DNA of 64,000 nucleotides, from NCBI GenBank assembly GCA_965261195.1, contig OZ253455.1, positions 3,410,001 through 3,474,000 of the forward strand, in the 5' to 3' direction. The DNA comes from Bin87 sp965261195. GTDB taxonomy: Bacteria; Chloroflexota; Dehalococcoidia; Lucifugimonadales; UBA3495. Under the pieces are notes generated by a model. That model was not told where the DNA came from, did no database searches, and saw only the letters and a list, made by a program, of their open reading frames with translations. A program made the position numbers and the translations under genes. Within the stretch, counting starts at the first letter, position 1, and each line of letters starts with the position of its first letter. Of the stretch, positions 60,443 through 64,000 are shown one piece after another.

Positions 60443-61396
60443 CTAGAGCGGCAGTTCCGTACCCAGCCCCAGGGCTTCGGCCCGCTCCAATACCAGTTTG
60501 GCGGCGGCCACATCGGCGACACCGGTGCCCATGAGCTTGCAGTACACCTTGTCTGCAGTGCTTTGTCGCGCCGGAATCATGCCGGCCACGACGTGGCGCA
60601 GTTCGTGGAATTGGCTCCATTGCACCAGCCCTGAATCCACCGCGGCGGTGATGTCGCCGCATTCCTGGGGGGCCTGTGCCATGGAGTCTACGAACCGCCG
60701 GTCTGCACTGGCCAGCACCGCGTCGTCAACTTCCCGGAAGCGGCGGAGCGTGGGCCCCGCGCCGATGACCGTCGTCCCAGCAGACACCCATTCGCCCTGG
60801 ACGACGGGCGTTTGCGTGGCTGCGATGGCAATGACAATATCCCGATCCGCCACGGCGTCGCGGTTGGTGTCCACTGCGACAACGGGCCGGCCCAATTCCT
60901 GGGTCATGCGAGCGGCGAACGCGCTGCGGTTTTCCGGGTTTCGACTGTAAGCGCGCACTTCGGCCACGTTCCTGACGGCGCAAACGGCGCGCAACTGGTC
61001 GCCGGCCTGATTGCCGGTACCAATTATGCCGACGGTGGCGGCTTCAGGGTTGGACAGGTGCTTTACGGCCACGCCGGTGGTAGCGCCGGTACGGAGTTGC
61101 CCCAAACGGTTCGCCTGCGTATACAACAGCAGCCGCCCGGTGTCGGCGTCATACAAACTGACCTGGAAGGAATAGCCGTTCCTGGTGGACGTGAAGGTTT
61201 TGACGCCCATGATGCCGCCGTAATTCAGGGATCCGCCCATTACAGCCAGATAGCCGCCCGGCGTAGCGACGCGTTGCCGCGTGAGGTTCACGGCCTCGCC
61301 CCGACCGAAATGCGCTTGCATCTCCTCAATTGCGGGCAGCATTTGCGCCAAGTCGACACACCGGTCGACGTCGGCATCGAGCAGGAAACGGGCCAT
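60443..61396 (-). CDS. ornithine cyclodeaminase / mu-crystallin family protein
   Basis: 317-residue Rossmann protein of the OCD/Mu-crystallin/alanine dehydrogenase-like family. The N-terminal MARFLLDADVDRCVD, GGSLNYGGIMGVKTFTS, and the NAD-binding GIIGTGNQAGDQLRAV region are diagnostic. Related enzymes make proline from ornithine or reduce cyclic imines and 2-oxo acids. It converges on carB. The ferredoxin gene is 28 bp upstream on the same strand. Confidence 0.9.
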   Translation of the reverse strand: MARFLLDADVDRCVDLAQMLPAIEEMQAHFGRGEAVNLTRQRVATPGGYLAVMGGSLNYGGIMGVKTFTSTRNGYSFQVSLYDADTGRLLLYTQANRLGQLRTGATTGVAVKHLSNPEAATVGIIGTGNQAGDQLRAVCAVRNVAEVRAYSRNPENRSAFAARMTQELGRPVVAVDTNRDAVADRDIVIAIAATQTPVVQGEWVSAGTTVIGAGPTLRRFREVDDAVLASADRRFVDSMAQAPQECGDITAAVDSGLVQWSQFHELRHVVAGMIPARQSTADKVYCKLMGTGVADVAAAKLVLERAEALGLGTELPL

Positions 61397-61424
61397 GGGT
61401 TCCTTGCGAGATTACAGGTAGTGG

Positions 61425-61667
61425 TCAGGAGCTGAAAAAGCGGCGGTTGACCTGAATATATTCCCGGAAGCCAGCGGGCACGGTGAACTCGTCGAAGATT
61501 GCTGAAACCGGGCACACGGCTACGCAATATGCACAGTCGATACAATCGGCAGGGTTGATATAGTACATTGGCGCATCGTCGTCGGTATGGATGCAATCCA
61601 CCGGGCAAACCTCGACACACGAGGCGTCCTTGACCCCTTCGCAGGGTTGCGTAATCACGAATGCCAT
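61425..61667 (-). CDS. 7Fe/8Fe ferredoxin
   Basis: 80-residue two-cluster ferredoxin. The first cluster ligands are in CEGVKDASCVEVCPVDC and the second in CIDCAYCVAVCP, the arrangement of FdxA-type 7Fe or 8Fe ferredoxins. The ATG at 61667 is chosen because GAGGT lies upstream; the longer frame adds a non-homologous head. It may donate electrons to oxygenases elsewhere. It precedes the OCD-family gene on the minus strand. Confidence 0.9.
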   Translation of the reverse strand: MAFVITQPCEGVKDASCVEVCPVDCIHTDDDAPMYYINPADCIDCAYCVAVCPVSAIFDEFTVPAGFREYIQVNRRFFSS

Positions 61668-61942
61668 CAGATTACCTCGGCATACGGGCGCAGGATAGCG
61701 ATCCATGTTCCAGTCTGTTCACGGGTCGCGACGCCCAGATGTTGCCCGTTAATGGTATGCATTCTGCGGTTTGTACCGATATTTTGTCAAGGCATACGGG
61801 CCGCATATCGCTATTCCCAACGCTAATGAATCAACATCGGTATCATTGGCGTTCGCACTCAAGGCCCGGTCGAATGGTGGCGCGGCCAATCAGGTCAGGG
61901 CGCCGATGCTGAAACTGGTCACGGAACAGAGTCAAATGTTGC

Positions 61943-63122
61943 CAGGGTCTTTCGGTTTTCTAAAAAAGCGGCTAATCTGTTGTCATGGAGACTAACGAAT
62001 TAGCCCGCCGCCTGCCCGCCGCCTTGGGCGCCGTCCCCGACCCACGCTCGCCCCAGGGCAAGCGACATCCGTTGCCCGCCATCCTGACCTTGGCCGTCTG
62101 CGCCATGCTCTCCGGCGCCCGCAGCCTTTACGCCATCTGCCAGTGGGGGCGCCAACAGGACCCGGACGCAGTGTCAGCCCTGGGCTTCACTCGACCCACG
62201 ACCCCGGCGGTGAGCACGTTGCACGCCGTGTTCTGCCAGTTGGACACCGACGCCTTTGAGGCGGCGCTGGCCCAGTGGACCCGGCAGTGGCTGGCCGCCA
62301 CTGGGGAAAGGGTGGCCATTGCGGTGGACGGCAAGGCGCTGCGCGGGATACACGGGGAGGAACTGCCCGGCGTGCGGCTGGTGGCGGGTTATGCCCATGG
62401 CGTCGGCCTGGTAGCGGGGCAAAAGGGGGGTAGGGCCAGGTCAGGGGAGCTGACGGCGGCCCGGGAGTTGACGGCAACGCTGCTGCCGGTGGCGGGCAAT
62501 CTGGTGACCGGGGACGCGCTGTACTGCCAGCGGGATTATTGCCAGCAGATCAGGGACGCCGGCGGCGACTACCTGGTCATCGTGAAGCGGAACCAGCGGG
62601 AACTTTACGACGACATCGCGCTGGCCTTCGCCGCGCCGGTGCGGGGCGGACAGTACCGGAAGGCGCGGACCCGGAACCGGCATGGCGACCGCTGGGAAAT
62701 CCGTGAATTGTCAGCTACCGACGCGCTCAACGACTACCTGGACTGGCCCGACGTGGGGCAGGTGTGCCGCATCACGCGACGCGCCTTGGGCCGGGGCCAG
62801 ACCGCCACTGAGTCGCGCTACGCCATCACCAGTCTGGACGGAAAGGTGGGGCCAAAGGCGATGCTCAGACATATACGGGGGCATTGGGAAATTGAGAACC
62901 GTCTGCACTACGTGCGGGATGTAACCCTGGGGGAAGACGCCAGTAGGGTACGGAAAGGGGCCGCGCCCCAGGTGATGGCGATAGTGCGCAACATCGTGGT
63001 GAGCGTGCTGCGTCATGCCGGGGAAAGCAACATCGCGGCGGCCTTGCGGCGCATCGGCTGGACCACAGGACAATCCCTGCGCATCCTCGGCCTAGACAAC
63101 CCTTGAAAACCGAAAGACCCTG
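61943..63122 (+). mobile_element. ISAs1-family insertion sequence with perfect 10-bp target duplication
   Basis: The ends CAGGGTCTTTCGGTTTTC (61943-61960) and GAAAACCGAAAGACCCTG (63105-63122) are perfect inverse copies. CAAATGTTGC flanks both sides (61933-61942 and 63123-63132), a 10-bp target duplication in the range known for ISAs1. The intact ends, duplication and transposase frame point to a recent, complete insertion between the ferredoxin and LysR genes. Confidence 0.95.
61985..63106 (+). CDS. ISAs1 family transposase
   Basis: 373-residue transposase. It starts ETNELARRLPAALGAVPDPRS with the family pattern HPLPAILTLAVCAMLSGARS. Acidic residues lie in IAVDGKALRG, NLVTGDALYCQRD and the Glu in GHWEIENRLHYVRDV, matching the DDE of the IS4-like clan. 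The frame is intact. It ends within the right inverted end of the element, as is usual for the family. Confidence 0.93.
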   Translation: METNELARRLPAALGAVPDPRSPQGKRHPLPAILTLAVCAMLSGARSLYAICQWGRQQDPDAVSALGFTRPTTPAVSTLHAVFCQLDTDAFEAALAQWTRQWLAATGERVAIAVDGKALRGIHGEELPGVRLVAGYAHGVGLVAGQKGGRARSGELTAARELTATLLPVAGNLVTGDALYCQRDYCQQIRDAGGDYLVIVKRNQRELYDDIALAFAAPVRGGQYRKARTRNRHGDRWEIRELSATDALNDYLDWPDVGQVCRITRRALGRGQTATESRYAITSLDGKVGPKAMLRHIRGHWEIENRLHYVRDVTLGEDASRVRKGAAPQVMAIVRNIVVSVLRHAGESNIAAALRRIGWTTGQSLRILGLDNP

Positions 63123-63161
63123 CAAATGTTGCGGCCTGCATTGCATTATCCATTGCGTTGA

Positions 63162-63167
63162 TATAAT
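63162..63167 (+). promoter_or_regulatory. candidate -10 (TATAAT) upstream of the LysR gene
   Basis: TATAAT at 63162-63167, 62 bp before the LysR start and 40 bp inside the right flank of the ISAs1 element. A TTGCAT lies 15 bp upstream (63141-63146), a short spacer for a sigma70 promoter. If used, it is retained on the gene side of the insertion. Confidence 0.35.
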
Positions 63168-63229
63168 ATATCGGAAACCAAGCGGCAATATGTCGCTGGC
63201 GAGCCGTTGCCCTCGAAGGTGGACTACCA

Positions 63230-64000
63230 ATGGAACTACGCGAAATTATCAGTTTTTACCACGTAGCCCGCCTGCGTAGCGTATCGAAGGCGGCGCGGAA
63301 GCTGGAACTGGGTCAGCCCACGGTTACAACTCACCTCAGGAAGCTGGAGGGGGAGTTCGGAATCATCCTCTTTGACCGCATCAAGCGTCCGATACAGTTA
63401 ACCTCGGAAGGCACGCTGTTCTACGAGCTGGTAACACCCATCGTGGAGTCCATCGACACTCTGAAGACGCAGATGGATTACACGGAAGGCCGGGGTTCTT
63501 TCGTGGTCGGCGCCTACCCGGACATCGTGTCCTATCATCTGCCCAGGCCGATTCGACGTTTCCGTAACCGATTCCCGGATGTGAAAATGCGTCTGGTCGC
63601 CCGGTCTTACGCTCACCTGATTCAACTAGTGAAGTCGGGAGAGGTGGATCTGGCGTTGTGTTCCGCACCCCCAGCCGACGATGCGTCCCTGGAATTCGCG
63701 GAACTCTTTGACTATAACGTGGTGCTCATCACCGCGCCGAAGCACGAGTTGTTGCAACTGGAGCAGGTCACGATTGAAGATATGGCGGCGTGGCCGCTCA
63801 TCCTCAACAGCCCTGAGAGCATGAGCCGGCGACGCGTGGAACAAAAACTGCGTGAGACGGGCGTTGCCTACGACGTGGTGCTCGAGATGGATAACACCGA
63901 GATGATCAAACGGTACGTAGCCATTGGTATGGGAATCGCCATTGTCAGTGATTTCACGCTGCACCCCGAAGATCATGACCGGCTGGCCGTGGTGAGACTG
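63230..64000 (+). CDS. LysR family transcriptional regulator (3' partial)
   Basis: At least 257 residues, continuing past the window edge. The N-terminal winged helix-turn-helix (about 1-60) is ISFYHVARLRSVSKAARKLE then GQPTVTTHLRKLEGEFG, followed by LFDRIKRPIQLTSEG. The effector domain includes FVVGAYPDIVSYHLP and RFPDVKMRLVA. The effector is not predictable. ATG 63230 has GAAGGTGG upstream. No target gene can be assigned, since the divergent side carries the ISAs1 element. Confidence 0.9.
   Translation, partial: MELREIISFYHVARLRSVSKAARKLELGQPTVTTHLRKLEGEFGIILFDRIKRPIQLTSEGTLFYELVTPIVESIDTLKTQMDYTEGRGSFVVGAYPDIVSYHLPRPIRRFRNRFPDVKMRLVARSYAHLIQLVKSGEVDLALCSAPPADDASLEFAELFDYNVVLITAPKHELLQLEQVTIEDMAAWPLILNSPESMSRRRVEQKLRETGVAYDVVLEMDNTEMIKRYVAIGMGIAIVSDFTLHPEDHDRLAVVRL

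Overview
The window looks like a chromosomal segment of an uncultured bacterium, most likely a member of the Chloroflexota (Dehalococcoidia / SAR202-type lineage). This is inferred from gene content, not from a marker gene: several flavin/F420-type luciferase-like oxidoreductases, paired amidohydrolases, a Rieske oxygenase, MmgE/PrpD, GMC and HpaI-type catabolic enzymes, and lipoproteins with Thr/Pro-rich linkers. The sequence is GC-rich, densely coded and carries four insertion sequences of different families plus two short non-autonomous elements.

Layout. 1-996: right part of an IS66 element. 1090-2688: gcvT and gcvH of the glycine cleavage system. 2761-7219: a serine hydrolase, a short DnaJ-like protein, tRNA-Pro(GGG), an SDR and an LLM oxidoreductase. 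7336-12291: a polar amino-acid ABC transporter operon. 12433-18112: amidohydrolase, Rieske oxygenase, a repeat-rich coiled-coil protein, an LLM oxidoreductase and an alpha/beta hydrolase. 18423-19868: a frameshifted IS701-like element. 19995-26052: glyA, a methyltransferase, a TlpA-like lipoprotein with an in-frame TGA at its redox cysteine, a HEPN-like protein, RidA and an NHL propeller. 26169-41775: a catabolic region with two paralogous amidohydrolases, dienelactone hydrolase, MFS transporter, GMC oxidoreductase, an MBL-fold hydrolase broken by a MITE, an EthD-like protein, PepC, an HpaI aldolase, a TPP enzyme, an IS5-type element, a quinone oxidoreductase and PrpD. 41808-42979: a HicA toxin with a double-domain HicB and a tiny membrane protein. 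43074-52574: L-2-hydroxyglutarate oxidase, a hotdog/MaoC/PlsX/FabG lipid block, a PEP-mutase/isocitrate-lyase protein, a DUF2157-GDYXXLXY membrane pair, an isochorismatase and a VWA protein. 52709-60389: a PyrR attenuator and pyrR-pyrB-pyrC-carA-carB. 60443-64000: ornithine cyclodeaminase family, ferredoxin, an ISAs1 element with a perfect 10-bp target duplication, and a LysR regulator cut by the right edge.

How the genes work together. The pyr cluster is a complete early UMP pathway (carbamoyl phosphate to dihydroorotate) under predicted UMP-sensing attenuation. GcvT, GcvH and GlyA serve one-carbon metabolism. The ABC operon imports amino acids. The central 15 kb looks like a scavenging and oxidation block for small organic acids and esters; substrates cannot be read from sequence.

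Most notable are a candidate selenocysteine in a secreted TlpA-like thiol oxidoreductase (U-P-H-C, with a SECIS-like hairpin whose loop begins 16 nt after the UGA), and a 114-bp MITE whose ends match the IS66 element at the left edge and which, flanked by a perfect 8-bp duplication, split an MBL hydrolase inside its metal-binding motif.
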